The notes beneath the pieces were generated by a model that ran no database searches, was not told the origin of the DNA, and saw nothing but the letters and a program-made list of their open reading frames with translations. The position numbers and the translations under genes are program-made. DNA of 39,487 bases from Candidatus Zambryskiibacteriota bacterium (lineage in GTDB: Bacteria; Patescibacteriota; Minisyncoccia; Phycocordibacterales; Zambryskibacteraceae): contig JACPAD010000003.1 of the NCBI GenBank assembly GCA_016180955.1, forward strand, positions 45,316 to 84,802, written 5' to 3'. Below, one piece after another: positions 18,761 to 29,215 of the stretch (the first letter of the stretch is position 1; each line of letters begins with the position of its first letter).

Positions 18761-19635
18761 TAGACTTAAAGGAAAAAAGAACCATATTGGTGACAGGCGG
18801 AGCCGGATTTATCGGCTCGCATCTTTGTGAAAAGCTTGTTTCTCTTGGCCACATGGTCATTTCTCTCGATGACTACTCGACTGGTTCGGAGAAGAATCAC
18901 GTGGCGGAACCGCAATATCGGCGAGGGCATACAACAGAAATAGAGAAACGTATTCCGGAAACAGTCGATCTGGTTTTCCACCTTGGAGAGTATTCGCGCA
19001 CCTCGCAAAGCTTCAAAGACCTTCCAAGGGTCTGGCACTCCAATATGGACGGTACTTTTGCCGTGCTTGAGTACTGTCGACTGCGCAAGGTGCCGATAGT
19101 ATACGCCGGCTCAAGCACCAAGTTTGGGGATGATAATACCGGCTATCTGCAGTCCCCGTACGCCTGGACCAAAACCCACAATACGGGGCTCCTGGCACGC
19201 TACGGAGAGTGGTTCTCTCTTCCGTACGTCATAACTTATTTTTACAACGTCTATGGCGGCCGGGAATCAAGCGATCCGGAATACGGAACCCTAATCGCTA
19301 TTTACAAAAAACTTTATCAAGAAGGAGCAAGAACTATTCCAGTGGTTAAACCGGGTACTCAAGAGCGCAACTTTACCCACGTTGATGATATCGTGGAAGG
19401 ACTGATACGTGCAGCAGAGAAGGGAAGTGGGGACGGATATTGTTTCGGCTCGCCGGAAGTTTTTACGATAGAAGCTGTGGCCAAGATGTTTGGTAATGAA
19501 ATTAAGTATCTCCCTTACCGGCCGGGGGACAGAATGCGGGCCAGTATCGATTTGAGCAAAACAGAGAAAAAGTTAGGCTGGAAAGCAACTCGTCATCTTG
19601 CGGATTATATAGCCGAGATAAAAGCCCATGCCTAA
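18757..19635 (+). CDS. NAD-dependent epimerase/dehydratase (extended SDR)
   Basis: ILVTGGAGFIGSHLCEKL; RNFTHVDDIVEGLIRA. Confidence 0.9.
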   Translation: MIDLKEKRTILVTGGAGFIGSHLCEKLVSLGHMVISLDDYSTGSEKNHVAEPQYRRGHTTEIEKRIPETVDLVFHLGEYSRTSQSFKDLPRVWHSNMDGTFAVLEYCRLRKVPIVYAGSSTKFGDDNTGYLQSPYAWTKTHNTGLLARYGEWFSLPYVITYFYNVYGGRESSDPEYGTLIAIYKKLYQEGARTIPVVKPGTQERNFTHVDDIVEGLIRAAEKGSGDGYCFGSPEVFTIEAVAKMFGNEIKYLPYRPGDRMRASIDLSKTEKKLGWKATRHLADYIAEIKAHA

Positions 19636-20731
19636 GAAAGTTCTCATTTTTTCTCTGTCATATTTCCCGATGAGCGGCGGCGCGGAAGTGGCGCTCAAAG
19701 AAATCACGTCACGAATTTCCGCGAATAAGAGCGAGTTTGATATGGTTACGATGAGGTTTGATAAATCCCATCTAAAATTTGAAAAGCTCGGCAATATAAA
19801 TATTTACAGAATAAGCGGGGGCTCTGGCTATTTGAGCAAAATTCTTTTTATACCGCAAGCTACATTTTTTGCGTTAAGGAGAAAATACGATTTCTACTGG
19901 GCAATGATGACCTATATGCTTTTCCCAGTCGTACTTCTGCGTCTTCTCGGCAAAAAGATTCCTTATTTACTCACTCTTCAGGATGGAGATCCATATGAGC
20001 ATGTTTTTGCCAGATTACGCATCTTGCCATTCTTGCCGATGCTTATATACGGCTTTCGTCATGCCAGTAAAATTCAGGCCATCTCAAATTTTCTAGCCGA
20101 GTGGGCGAAACAAATGGGGTATAGAGGGGAAGTGGAAGTTATACCTAATGGGGTTGATATCAAGAAATTTGAAATTCAGGACTTAAGATTTAAGAATGAA
20201 GACGAAGTCGTGCTGATTACAACTTCCAGATTGGTGAAGAAAAACGGGGTTGGCGACGTGATTGAAGCCATGAAGTTTCTGCCGGAGAATGTTAAGTTCA
20301 GGATCCTCGGCACTGGCCCGCTCGAGAAAGGTTTGAAGCTAAAAGTTAACAGTTTACAGCTTCAACATAAAGTCGAATTTCTGGGAGAAATTCCACACTT
20401 TGATATATCAAAGTGCTTGCACGAAGCTGATATTTTCATCCGGCCTTCGCTCTCGGAAGGACAGGGTATCTCATTCCTAGAAGGTATGGCCGCCGGACTG
20501 CCGGTTATCGCTACACCAGTCGGTGGTATACCTGATTTTCTCAAAGACGGGGAAACCGGAATCTTTTGTGAACCGAACAATCCCGCAAGCATTGCTAGGG
20601 CGGTACAACGGCTCATCGCTGACGAGCCGTTAAAAAAAAGGATTGTCGACAATGCTTCGCGCATGGTCAGAGAGAAATATGACTGGGATTTGATTGCTCA
20701 AGAAATGAAGAGTAGGGTATTTAACATATGA
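19628..20731 (+). CDS. Glycosyltransferase family 4
   Basis: PMSGGAEVALKEI...VIPNGVDIKKF...RPSLSEGQGISFLEGMAAGLPVIATPVGGIPDFL. Confidence 0.9.
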   Translation: MPKKVLIFSLSYFPMSGGAEVALKEITSRISANKSEFDMVTMRFDKSHLKFEKLGNINIYRISGGSGYLSKILFIPQATFFALRRKYDFYWAMMTYMLFPVVLLRLLGKKIPYLLTLQDGDPYEHVFARLRILPFLPMLIYGFRHASKIQAISNFLAEWAKQMGYRGEVEVIPNGVDIKKFEIQDLRFKNEDEVVLITTSRLVKKNGVGDVIEAMKFLPENVKFRILGTGPLEKGLKLKVNSLQLQHKVEFLGEIPHFDISKCLHEADIFIRPSLSEGQGISFLEGMAAGLPVIATPVGGIPDFLKDGETGIFCEPNNPASIARAVQRLIADEPLKKRIVDNASRMVREKYDWDLIAQEMKSRVFNI

Positions 20732-21789
20732 AGGTTTTAATCGCTGCGGGAATCTATCCACCCGATGCCGGCGGTCCGGCTATCCACGCCAAGGCGCAAT
20801 TTGAAGGATTTCCAAAATTCGGAATTAAAACCGGTTTAGTGACGTTTGCTCATTATCGTAAGTGGCCTATGGGAGTCAGGCATTTTTTGTATTTTCTCGC
20901 CTTACTCGCCAGAGTTTCCGGGTACGACCTGGTCTACGCGCATGATGCGCTGGGCACAGGTATACCGGCACTCATGGCTGCAAAAATTTTCGGCAAGAAA
21001 TTTATGGTACGTATCGGCGGGGATATTGCATGGGAAAGCGAATCTTTAAAGTCGCGTCTTTCAATGAAAGAGTGGTATGAGAAAGGCGAGTATCTGAAAA
21101 GCCTCAGATTCAAACTCTCCCGATGGCTTATGAGGCATGCTGATATTATCGCTACTACATCTCCAATAATGAATGATCTCTATGCTACTTATTATGGGAT
21201 TTCTAGAGATAAGATTAAGCTCTTGCCAAATCCCGTGTCAGAAACTCCTCAGTACTCTGTTTCAAAGGGTAACACCATTATTTTCGCCAGTCGTCTTACA
21301 GCTTATAAAAATCTCTCATTTGTTCTTAAAGTATTAGCTGAAATATTTCCAAATGAGCCGGCACTCAAACTTATGATAATGGGCGATGGGCCGGAGAAAA
21401 GGAATCTCGAGAAGCTTGCGTATGATTTAGGAATACAAAATAATGTCATCTTTACCGGCGCTGTTTCTCTTGATGAGGTGCTGAAGAGAACGGCGGCATG
21501 TCTTTTTGTCATTGCTCCGGCGCTGACCGAGTTCAACCCCAACTACGTTTTGCAGGGTGTCAGTTTTGGCAAACCCTTTCTTATAAGCCGGGAACATGGT
21601 TTACCATTCGCCGTACCGGATAGTCTCACTTTTAACCCCCGAAATGTCCACGAACTAAAAGAGAAGATAGTATCCCTTCTGGAACCAGCTCATTACGCTC
21701 GGATGTCTCAAGAAGCACGGAATATAGGATTTAAAATGTCATGGGATGATAACCTGAAGATGAATAAAGAGCTTATAATGTCGCTATGA
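20728..21789 (+). CDS. Glycosyltransferase family 4
   Basis: AGIYPPDAGGPAIHAKA...LLPNPV...FASRLTAYKNLSFVLKVLAEI. Confidence 0.88.
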   Translation: MKVLIAAGIYPPDAGGPAIHAKAQFEGFPKFGIKTGLVTFAHYRKWPMGVRHFLYFLALLARVSGYDLVYAHDALGTGIPALMAAKIFGKKFMVRIGGDIAWESESLKSRLSMKEWYEKGEYLKSLRFKLSRWLMRHADIIATTSPIMNDLYATYYGISRDKIKLLPNPVSETPQYSVSKGNTIIFASRLTAYKNLSFVLKVLAEIFPNEPALKLMIMGDGPEKRNLEKLAYDLGIQNNVIFTGAVSLDEVLKRTAACLFVIAPALTEFNPNYVLQGVSFGKPFLISREHGLPFAVPDSLTFNPRNVHELKEKIVSLLEPAHYARMSQEARNIGFKMSWDDNLKMNKELIMSL

Positions 21790-22952
21790 ACACGCGAGAA
21801 TTAAAGGTCTTAATGATATCAAGCGATAGAAATATATTAGTTTCTGGAAGCGCAGTTTCGGAGCGGATGAAAGAGTACGGCGCGCTTGTCGAAGAGCTCC
21901 ATATCGTGCTTCTTTCTGATAGCTCTTACAAGCTCAAGGATGTACAGTTGTCTCCGAATGTTTGGGTTTATCCGACCAATTCTTCATTTAAATTTTCCCG
22001 CCCTCTGGATGCCGTGCGCATCGGCAAGAAAGTTGTCTTCGAGAAGAAGTTCGTGCGCGGTAAGGGAGTCATTACCGCTCAGGATCCATTTGAATGTGGC
22101 TGGGCAGCTATGAAGATCAAGAGAAAGTGGAGACTCCCTCTTGAAATCCAGCTCCACACCGACCCGTTCTCCCCGTATTTTTCCGGATTCCAGAACAAAG
22201 TGCGCAAGTTTTTCGCAAGAACCGTTCTTGCGAAAGCTGATAGCGTGAGGGCAGTATCGGAAAATCTTAAATCCAGAATCTTAAATCTTAAATCCAATGC
22301 CGATATTTCTGTTCTCCCCATTTATGTTGATAAAGAAAAAATCGAAAATGCACCAATCAAATTTGATCTTCACGCGCGATATCCTTGGCGCTTTATCGTT
22401 CTTACGGTAGCACGCTTAGCTCCGGAGAAGAATCTTAATCTGGCGATGCGGGCGCTCGCCTTAGCCAGACAAAAATTCCCCGATATCGGACTTGTTGTTG
22501 TCGGTAACGGCTCTGAAGAAAGCCACCTTAAGTCATTGGTTAAAAAGTTGAAGTTAGAAGGAGCGGTAGAGTTTGCCGGCTGGCAGGACAATCTCACTTC
22601 TTTTTACAAAACCGCCAACGTCTTCATTCAAACCTCTTTGTTTGAGGGCTATGGTCTGTCACTTGTAGAGGCTGGCCTTTCAGGACTGCCAGTAGTGACT
22701 ACGCCAGTTGGTATTGCTCTTGAGCTTGAGCATGGCAAGGATGCCTACATTTATCCCCTCGACTCCGCTCGGGACAAGCCGGCAGAACTTTTCGCCGACG
22801 GGATAGTGGAACTAATTGAAAGTAACCAAAAGCGCGAGAATTTGAAAATGAATCTGAAAAGAACCCTCGAATCCAAGCTTTTGTCTAAAGAAGAATATTT
22901 AACTCATCTTAAGGTTAACTGGGAAGAAACTGCTAAAAAAGTCAAAGTATGA
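21786..22952 (+). CDS. Glycosyltransferase family 4
   Basis: LTVARLAPEKNLNLAMRAL...VFIQTSLFEGYGLSLVEAGLSGLPVVTTPVG. Confidence 0.9.
   Translation: MNTRELKVLMISSDRNILVSGSAVSERMKEYGALVEELHIVLLSDSSYKLKDVQLSPNVWVYPTNSSFKFSRPLDAVRIGKKVVFEKKFVRGKGVITAQDPFECGWAAMKIKRKWRLPLEIQLHTDPFSPYFSGFQNKVRKFFARTVLAKADSVRAVSENLKSRILNLKSNADISVLPIYVDKEKIENAPIKFDLHARYPWRFIVLTVARLAPEKNLNLAMRALALARQKFPDIGLVVVGNGSEESHLKSLVKKLKLEGAVEFAGWQDNLTSFYKTANVFIQTSLFEGYGLSLVEAGLSGLPVVTTPVGIALELEHGKDAYIYPLDSARDKPAELFADGIVELIESNQKRENLKMNLKRTLESKLLSKEEYLTHLKVNWEETAKKVKV
22755..22775. repeat. Short palindromic repeat inside a glycosyltransferase CDS
   Basis: CCCCTCGACTCCGCTCGGGAC, translated PLDSARD. Confidence 0.55.
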
Positions 22953-23830
22953 AGCTTTTAATCATTACTCAAAAAATGGCTAAAAATGACCCTATTTTGG
23001 GTTTCTTCCACCGCTGGTTGGAAGAATTTGCCAAAAATTTCGAAAAAGTGACAGTGATTTGTCTTGAGAAAGGAGAGTTTAATTTACCGACGGTAAAAGT
23101 GTTATCTCTAGGCAAAGAGTCTGGAGAGTCAAAAATAAAATATCTCTGGAATTTTTATAAATATATCTGGCACGAAAGAAAAAATTACGACGCAGTTTTT
23201 GTGCATATGAACCAGGAGTACGTCTTACTTGGATGGAAGTTTTGGAAGCTTTGGGGTAAGAAGATATACTTGTGGCGCAATCATGCCAAAGGAAATATTT
23301 TTACCGATCTGGCAGTTCTTTTATCTCACAAGGTATTTTGCACTTCGCCTAGTTCTTACACAGCGCGATTCAAGAAGACTACCCTGATGCCTGTTGGCGT
23401 TGACACTGATTTTTTCAAACCCAATCCATCCGTTCCCAAGATTCCGAATTCAGTCCTTTTTCTAGGCCGCATCACGCCGGTAAAAAGAGTCTTAGAGTTC
23501 ATTAACTGGGTTAAAGGTACTCAATACCAAGCAACTATTGCCGGCCCTGTTTTGTCGGAGGATAGGGAATATGGAGAACAGGTCAAGCGGAATCTTACGG
23601 ATAAAATTAAATTCATCGGTCCGGTTACTCGAGAAGAGGCTTTAAAGCTCTATCAGACACACGAACTCTATGTGAATAAAACTCCGGCAGGCAGCTTCGA
23701 CAAAACCATCTTTGAAGCAGTTGCCTGTGGAATGAAGCTCATGGTGGATAATCCAGATGCTCAAAACGTCAATGTCGAGGGGCATAGTCTAAAGAGGCTG
23801 ATGCAGGGATTGACTGAAGAAATACGATGA
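22949..23830 (+). CDS. Glycosyltransferase (GT-B, GT1/GT4-like)
   Basis: NSVLFLGRITPVKRVLEFINWV...FDKTIFEAVACGMKLMV. Confidence 0.82.
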   Translation: MKLLIITQKMAKNDPILGFFHRWLEEFAKNFEKVTVICLEKGEFNLPTVKVLSLGKESGESKIKYLWNFYKYIWHERKNYDAVFVHMNQEYVLLGWKFWKLWGKKIYLWRNHAKGNIFTDLAVLLSHKVFCTSPSSYTARFKKTTLMPVGVDTDFFKPNPSVPKIPNSVLFLGRITPVKRVLEFINWVKGTQYQATIAGPVLSEDREYGEQVKRNLTDKIKFIGPVTREEALKLYQTHELYVNKTPAGSFDKTIFEAVACGMKLMVDNPDAQNVNVEGHSLKRLMQGLTEEIR

Positions 23831-24702
23831 AGAAAAGCACTTCGATACATGCTCTTAATGCTGATAAAGGTTTAAGTAAGTTTCAGAAGCTTTTGTATCT
23901 CTTACTCAACTGGGTAAATAACCTGTTTCCTTATTACCATGTTGATCGGCGCATAAGGTTCGAACGTCTGAAATTACCAAACTGGCAAAAAGAATGGGAG
24001 AAAACTTATCCCGACAGTTCCGCGGCACGCAAGCTCTCGGATTTGTTCTGGCGCACACTGCCGTGGCAGAAAATAAGAGACGAACTTGGCGAGATTCACG
24101 TCTTCGATACCGGTTGCGGGCAAGGCAACTACAGCTTACGTCTTTGGAGCGGTATTAAAAGCTATACCGGACTTGATACCAAAAAGCATCCCAATTGGGA
24201 TGTGCTTAAGAAAGAGCACCCGAACTTCCGCTTCATCGAGTCCAGTTCAAACAACATTTTGCCTCTTATCCCGCCTGAGACAAATCTTTTCATTACCCAG
24301 TCAGCCATAGAACATTTCGACGAGGACCTTTTATTTTTTGAGCAGATTTGTGAATACATTAAAAAAAGAAATAAGCCTGTCATGCAAGTCCACCTTTTCC
24401 CGGCCGCAGCCACTCTGCCGCTTTACCTCTTTCATGGCTTACGGCAATATACTCCGCGCACTATCTCGAAGGTCACTCGGCTGTTTGGCAATGCAGAACT
24501 CTCTCTCTATGGTCTTGGTGGCAGCGCTTCGAAGAAGTTGCAATTCAAGTATTTCACTTGGCCGGTTTTGATCACCAGAAGATATCCCGGACCCACTTTT
24601 GATGTAAATATTTATGAGCCGGCGTTAAGGAAAGCAATAGAGTATGATATATTGCATCCTTCAAGGTCGCCCTTATTCTGGGCGCTTATTATCAAATCAT
24701 GA
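23827..24702 (+). CDS. SAM-dependent methyltransferase
   Basis: VFDTGCGQGNYSLRLWSG...LFITQSAIEHFDEDLLFF. Confidence 0.82.
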   Translation: MKKSTSIHALNADKGLSKFQKLLYLLLNWVNNLFPYYHVDRRIRFERLKLPNWQKEWEKTYPDSSAARKLSDLFWRTLPWQKIRDELGEIHVFDTGCGQGNYSLRLWSGIKSYTGLDTKKHPNWDVLKKEHPNFRFIESSSNNILPLIPPETNLFITQSAIEHFDEDLLFFEQICEYIKKRNKPVMQVHLFPAAATLPLYLFHGLRQYTPRTISKVTRLFGNAELSLYGLGGSASKKLQFKYFTWPVLITRRYPGPTFDVNIYEPALRKAIEYDILHPSRSPLFWALIIKS

Positions 24703-25763
24703 AAATAGCGGTTGTTGGGGCAGGGATATTCGGAGTGACAACAGCGGTCAAGCTCGCACAAGCGGGCTACAAAGTGAACCTGTACGAGAAGAACTCCGAT
24801 ATTCTCTCTGCCGCTTCCGGTATCAATCAATACCGGCTTCATCGCGGCTACCATTATCCAAGGAGCAAATCTACCGCCCTTTCGTCAAAATACGCGGAAG
24901 ACTCATTTCGCGGAGAATACGGAGAAGCAGTTATCAAGGATAATGAACATTATTACGCTGTTGCTAAAGAGGACAGCAAGATAACGGGAGAAGAGTTCCT
25001 GAATTTTTGCAAAGAATGCGAGCTTGAACATCAAGAAGTTGAACTCGACGAACATTTAAACCCGGAACACATCAGCCTCATCATTAAGGGGGTAGAGTCG
25101 CTCATTGACCCATTGAAGCTTCGGGAACTTTCTTATAAAAAGATCAAGGAATCAGGAGTAAATCTTTTATTGAATAAACTCTTCCTTCCCAAACATATAG
25201 ACGAGTATGATTGGGTGGTAAATTGTACCTACGCCAACTCAAATTTTATTCTTGAAAAGTATCCCGAAGCTCAAAGGGATTACCAGTTCGAGGTATGCGA
25301 AAAACCGCTCCTTTCTTTACCGGAGAAGTATAGGAATAAAAGTATCGTAGTGCTTGATGGCCCGTTCTTCTGCATTGATCCGTACAGTGATACCGGGCTA
25401 CATGTAATGGGTAACGTAGTGCATGCCATCCACGCCACTAACATTGGCCCGTTTCCAATCGTACCCGAGGAGATAAAACTGCTCCTGAATAAAGGTGTGA
25501 TAAAAAATCCTTCCGTAACAAACATCAAATACTTCCTGAAAGTGGCACAGAAATTCATGCCGGATTTCAAGAACGCAGAACACTTCGGCTCAATGTATAC
25601 CGTGCGCACCGTGCTTCCAAATGTCGAGAAGACAGACGAGAGGCCGACATTAGTGTCGAAAGCAGGAGACAAGGTAGTTAACGTCTTTTCGGGCAAGATT
25701 GGCAACTGCGTCGAAGCCGCTCACGAAGTAGTCAAGATGATTAAGACCGGACCTTCTCAATAG
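24699..25763 (+). CDS. FAD-dependent oxidoreductase (DAO-like)
   Basis: MKIAVVGAGIFGVTTAVKLAQAGYKVNLYEKN. Confidence 0.88.
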   Translation: MKIAVVGAGIFGVTTAVKLAQAGYKVNLYEKNSDILSAASGINQYRLHRGYHYPRSKSTALSSKYAEDSFRGEYGEAVIKDNEHYYAVAKEDSKITGEEFLNFCKECELEHQEVELDEHLNPEHISLIIKGVESLIDPLKLRELSYKKIKESGVNLLLNKLFLPKHIDEYDWVVNCTYANSNFILEKYPEAQRDYQFEVCEKPLLSLPEKYRNKSIVVLDGPFFCIDPYSDTGLHVMGNVVHAIHATNIGPFPIVPEEIKLLLNKGVIKNPSVTNIKYFLKVAQKFMPDFKNAEHFGSMYTVRTVLPNVEKTDERPTLVSKAGDKVVNVFSGKIGNCVEAAHEVVKMIKTGPSQ

Positions 25764-26541
25764 TCCTGAATATCTCCAGAGCGAAACTACCGTTGGAGAG
25801 CGGAGTATCGGATGTCAGAAAATCTCTGATTTCGGCAGAAATCGGAGTAATTTCCAGAAGCTCGATTTTCTCGAGAGATTGTGTTTCGAAGTTTATCGAG
25901 AATAGCTCGTGGTTGCTCCAGATGTAGCCACTGTCGTCGAGTAGAACAGTTACAGTTTTTTGTTTTATAGGGCTTACTCTATTTATCCTAGAACTAATGC
26001 CTTCGAATTCAGTTTCCACAATATCTGAGTCGGAAATAATTTTAGTTTTCTTGCAGGATAATGGCTTTAACTCAAATCCTAAGAACTTTGCTATGGAAAC
26101 TTCATGGCAGAGAAGATGTATCACAGCATCGTCCTTGAAAGTTCCCCATTTTTGCCAGTCGAAATGTATGCTTCTGATTTTTTTATCGCTTACCAAACTC
26201 TTAAGTTTCTGTGCTGCCGGATGGTGGGGAAATTCGTAGCCGATAGCAAGTTTCAGCTTCTTAGCTTCGGCAAGCTTCACCAGCTTCTCCAGATCAGAAC
26301 TTCTTGTTGTACCGGGTTTTTCGAGGAAGACGTGCTTGCCAGCTTCGAGTGCTTTTTGAGCGATTTCAAAGTGTGTTTCTGTTGGAGTGGCAATGAATAC
26401 AGTCTCAACTTCCGGATCATTGAAAATCTGTCCCAAGTCAGTTTTGCTGTCGCATTGGTATTTGACCCCTGCTAATTTTGAAAGTTCTCCCAAAAGAACT
26501 TTCCCCCAGCGTCCAAGTCCGATCAGGGCGACTTTTGTCAT
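25741..26541 (-). CDS. Gfo/Idh/MocA-family oxidoreductase
   Basis: KVALIGLGRWGKVLL...TVFIATPTETHFEIAQKALEAGKHVFLEKPGT. Confidence 0.9.
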   Translation of the reverse strand: MTKVALIGLGRWGKVLLGELSKLAGVKYQCDSKTDLGQIFNDPEVETVFIATPTETHFEIAQKALEAGKHVFLEKPGTTRSSDLEKLVKLAEAKKLKLAIGYEFPHHPAAQKLKSLVSDKKIRSIHFDWQKWGTFKDDAVIHLLCHEVSIAKFLGFELKPLSCKKTKIISDSDIVETEFEGISSRINRVSPIKQKTVTVLLDDSGYIWSNHELFSINFETQSLEKIELLEITPISAEIRDFLTSDTPLSNGSFALEIFRTIEKVRS

Positions 26542-27458
26542 ATCTTTAATACTTTCCTTATCTCGAATTTTGTAAGAGTAATGATGAACTTGAAATATTT
26601 CGACCAGATGCCGATGGTTTCTGTCATTCCCGGATGCTCTTTTTTAATAAAGGCAATTGCGGCTTGGCAATAAAGTATTATGCCGACTATGAACTCAAAG
26701 GGAGAAAGCATTTTTTCCTGTCGAAGATGAATGATGAAATCTTTCTCGCTCTGGCTTAAGTTGATATAGTGTCCAACATTTTTGATGGTGTTGTGCGCGG
26801 AGAGAGCGCGTCTATCAAGATTTAGCGTCTGGGTAAATGATTGCGGGTAGATGCGATATTTAAGAAGCGGTTTCCTGATATTGGCGAACTTTACATCCGT
26901 CTCGAAGAGAAGTCTACTCCAGAGCTCGTAGTCCTCTGAATTCGAAAAAGTTTCGTTGAAGTGGTGGCTTTTGAAGATCTCCTTTCGGCCCATGACCGTC
27001 GGGTGATACATCGGCGTGGAAAAAAGACTTGAGAATTTGATTCCGAGATGACTCTCGGACCTATTATGTACAGCGACTCTCCGTCCGCTCTCGTTCATAA
27101 TGATAATGCTTGAGCCGACAATACCGATGTAGGGCTTCCTCTCTAGAAATAAGAATTGCTCTGCGAATCTTTCCGGCAGCGAGACGTCGTCCGCATCCAT
27201 TCTGGCGATATACTTGCCTCTTGCGACCTCAATACCCTTGTTATAAGAAGCTGCCAAACCAAGATTCTTACTGTTATTAATATAAACTATGCGGGGGTCT
27301 TTGAAAGACTTTATAATTTCTTCAGTTTTGTCCATCGAGCCATCGTTGATAATAATCAACTCGAAATCAGCGAGGGTCTGGTCAAGGATACTCCGAATCG
27401 CCTCTGAGAGATATTTCTCTCCGTTAAGTACCGGTAAAATTACTGAGATTTTCGGCAT
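26538..27458 (-). CDS. Glycosyltransferase family 2
   Basis: ISVILPVLNGEKYLSEAIRSILDQTLADFELIIINDGSMDKTEEI...YIARMDADDVSLPERF. Confidence 0.93.
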   Translation of the reverse strand: MPKISVILPVLNGEKYLSEAIRSILDQTLADFELIIINDGSMDKTEEIIKSFKDPRIVYINNSKNLGLAASYNKGIEVARGKYIARMDADDVSLPERFAEQFLFLERKPYIGIVGSSIIIMNESGRRVAVHNRSESHLGIKFSSLFSTPMYHPTVMGRKEIFKSHHFNETFSNSEDYELWSRLLFETDVKFANIRKPLLKYRIYPQSFTQTLNLDRRALSAHNTIKNVGHYINLSQSEKDFIIHLRQEKMLSPFEFIVGIILYCQAAIAFIKKEHPGMTETIGIWSKYFKFIITLTKFEIRKVLKI

Positions 27459-28510
27459 AGGTGGTTGAAAATTTCTTCGTGCTTATCGAGCCAAACTTCT
27501 TTATCGAATTTCAAAGCTTGTTTTCTGGCATTCTCACTATACTCTTTATAACTTTCTTTTACCTTAACAATTGCACTGGCCACTTCTCCAGCACTAGGGT
27601 AGTGAAGATTCTCAAAATCCTCGACAACCGGAATCAGTACTCCGGATTTGTTATCAACCATTTCCGGCAAACCACCACTTGCAGAAGATATCACTGGCAG
27701 GCCGCAGGCCATGGCCTCGAGAACGAGGGTGGGGCACGGGTCTAAGTATTTTAAATGCAATAGAAGATGAGCTTTCTGATAAAGTCGCGGTGCTTCCTCT
27801 TGGGTAAACGCTCCTGTTTTTTCTATCCATTCTTCTTGCATCTCGTAATCTGCCTCCCCGATTATTATTAATTTTGTATTGATACCGCGCTCCCCAAGCT
27901 CTCTTATGGCTCCCACAGATATATCCATTCTTTCTTTCGATTCGAAGTGATTGCCTGACATTATTATCATCAGCGGCTCATCCGGCAGAGCCGTTTCCCT
28001 TGGCTTGAAATGCTTTGTATCTACAGGATTGATAATTACAGAAGAAGCTCCCTTGAATTCCCCGAGATATTTATCGGCACATCTTTTTACAAACTCGGTC
28101 TGATAAATTACATAATCGGCTTTATGCATTGGCCGCATCAGGCCATTGATTCTCTCAACTGTTTTTTCCGGATAGAGCGCCCGATAGGCTACGCCGTTCT
28201 GGTTCCAGAAAATCTTGACGCCGAATAGTTTATAAATCTTGATCCAGAGATTTGGAGCGAAGGGCAGGCCGCTGCTAACGAGATAGGCAAGATTAAATCT
28301 TTTCCAAGTGTCACCAAACCTCTCACGCAAATGCAAGAGTTTTACCTTCCCGCCGTGAACTACCTTTAAGCTTTCTTTCGACGGCAATACTCCGGCAAGA
28401 TTTAAAGCAATGGTCTTTTTCGGCAGTCCGCGCAATATGCATCGATACAGGATATAAGCTGTAATGAGCGGGTACTTCAGAAATTTGGGAATATAGCCTT
28501 TAATATTCAT
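27440..28510 (-). CDS. Glycosyltransferase family 4
   Basis: FVKRCADKYLGEFKGASSVIINPVDTKHF...LVLEAMACGLPVISSASGGLPEMV. Confidence 0.88.
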   Translation of the reverse strand: MNIKGYIPKFLKYPLITAYILYRCILRGLPKKTIALNLAGVLPSKESLKVVHGGKVKLLHLRERFGDTWKRFNLAYLVSSGLPFAPNLWIKIYKLFGVKIFWNQNGVAYRALYPEKTVERINGLMRPMHKADYVIYQTEFVKRCADKYLGEFKGASSVIINPVDTKHFKPRETALPDEPLMIIMSGNHFESKERMDISVGAIRELGERGINTKLIIIGEADYEMQEEWIEKTGAFTQEEAPRLYQKAHLLLHLKYLDPCPTLVLEAMACGLPVISSASGGLPEMVDNKSGVLIPVVEDFENLHYPSAGEVASAIVKVKESYKEYSENARKQALKFDKEVWLDKHEEIFNHLCRKSQ

Positions 28511-28516
28511 GCTGAT

Positions 28517-29215
28517 TTAGGCCCAGTTGAAGTCGACGTTTCTAATCTTATTATCAAAAACTCTTTTTCTCAAAGCTCCCGTTGAAGCTTTGAGAGACGG
28601 TATTCTCTCATGGGTTTCTACCAGTATATTCCGGATTCTGCGGACGAGGCCCTTGTCTATGAGCGAATTCAAAATTTTTACCTCTTCGCCCTCAACATCG
28701 ATTTTTAAGATTCCGATAGGATCGTTTAAATGCGAGATGAAGTCGGAAAGATCAACGACTTCACAAATGATAAAGTTGTCCTTATCAATGTTTCCTTTAT
28801 CTTCCAGAAGAGACGAGCCGGCTGAAAACTCGGCAGGATTATCGGCGCGGTTTTGGTGGAAATATAATTTTGCCTGTCCGGCGTGGTCAGAAACTGCCTT
28901 GTTGATAGAGATAATGTCTGGATTATCTCGAAATTTTTCTTTCAATATTTCAAAAGCTTGCGGGTCCGGCTCAAAAGCGTAAACCCTTACCCCCGGTTTT
29001 ACCATTCTTTTGGTAACGACCCCGATATTGGCGCCGCAATCGATAGCGACTTCTCCCGACTGTAGAGAATCAAAAGCATTTTTATAAGCCCGTTTCCGAA
29101 AATGCGGTCCGATTTTCGGAAGGTCGTAGAGCCATTTCCTGAAATTCGCATAAACTTTATGGATAAAATACATGCAGGTAGCGGTCGACAGTCTCTTTAA
29201 GAGTGGGATTCTCAA
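28517..29215 (-). CDS. FkbM-family methyltransferase (start may be 29173)
   Basis: GEVAIDCGANIGVVTKRMVKPGVRVYAFEPDPQAFEIL...IGILKIDVEGEEVKIL. Confidence 0.9.
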   Translation of the reverse strand: MRIPLLKRLSTATCMYFIHKVYANFRKWLYDLPKIGPHFRKRAYKNAFDSLQSGEVAIDCGANIGVVTKRMVKPGVRVYAFEPDPQAFEILKEKFRDNPDIISINKAVSDHAGQAKLYFHQNRADNPAEFSAGSSLLEDKGNIDKDNFIICEVVDLSDFISHLNDPIGILKIDVEGEEVKILNSLIDKGLVRRIRNILVETHERIPSLKASTGALRKRVFDNKIRNVDFNWA

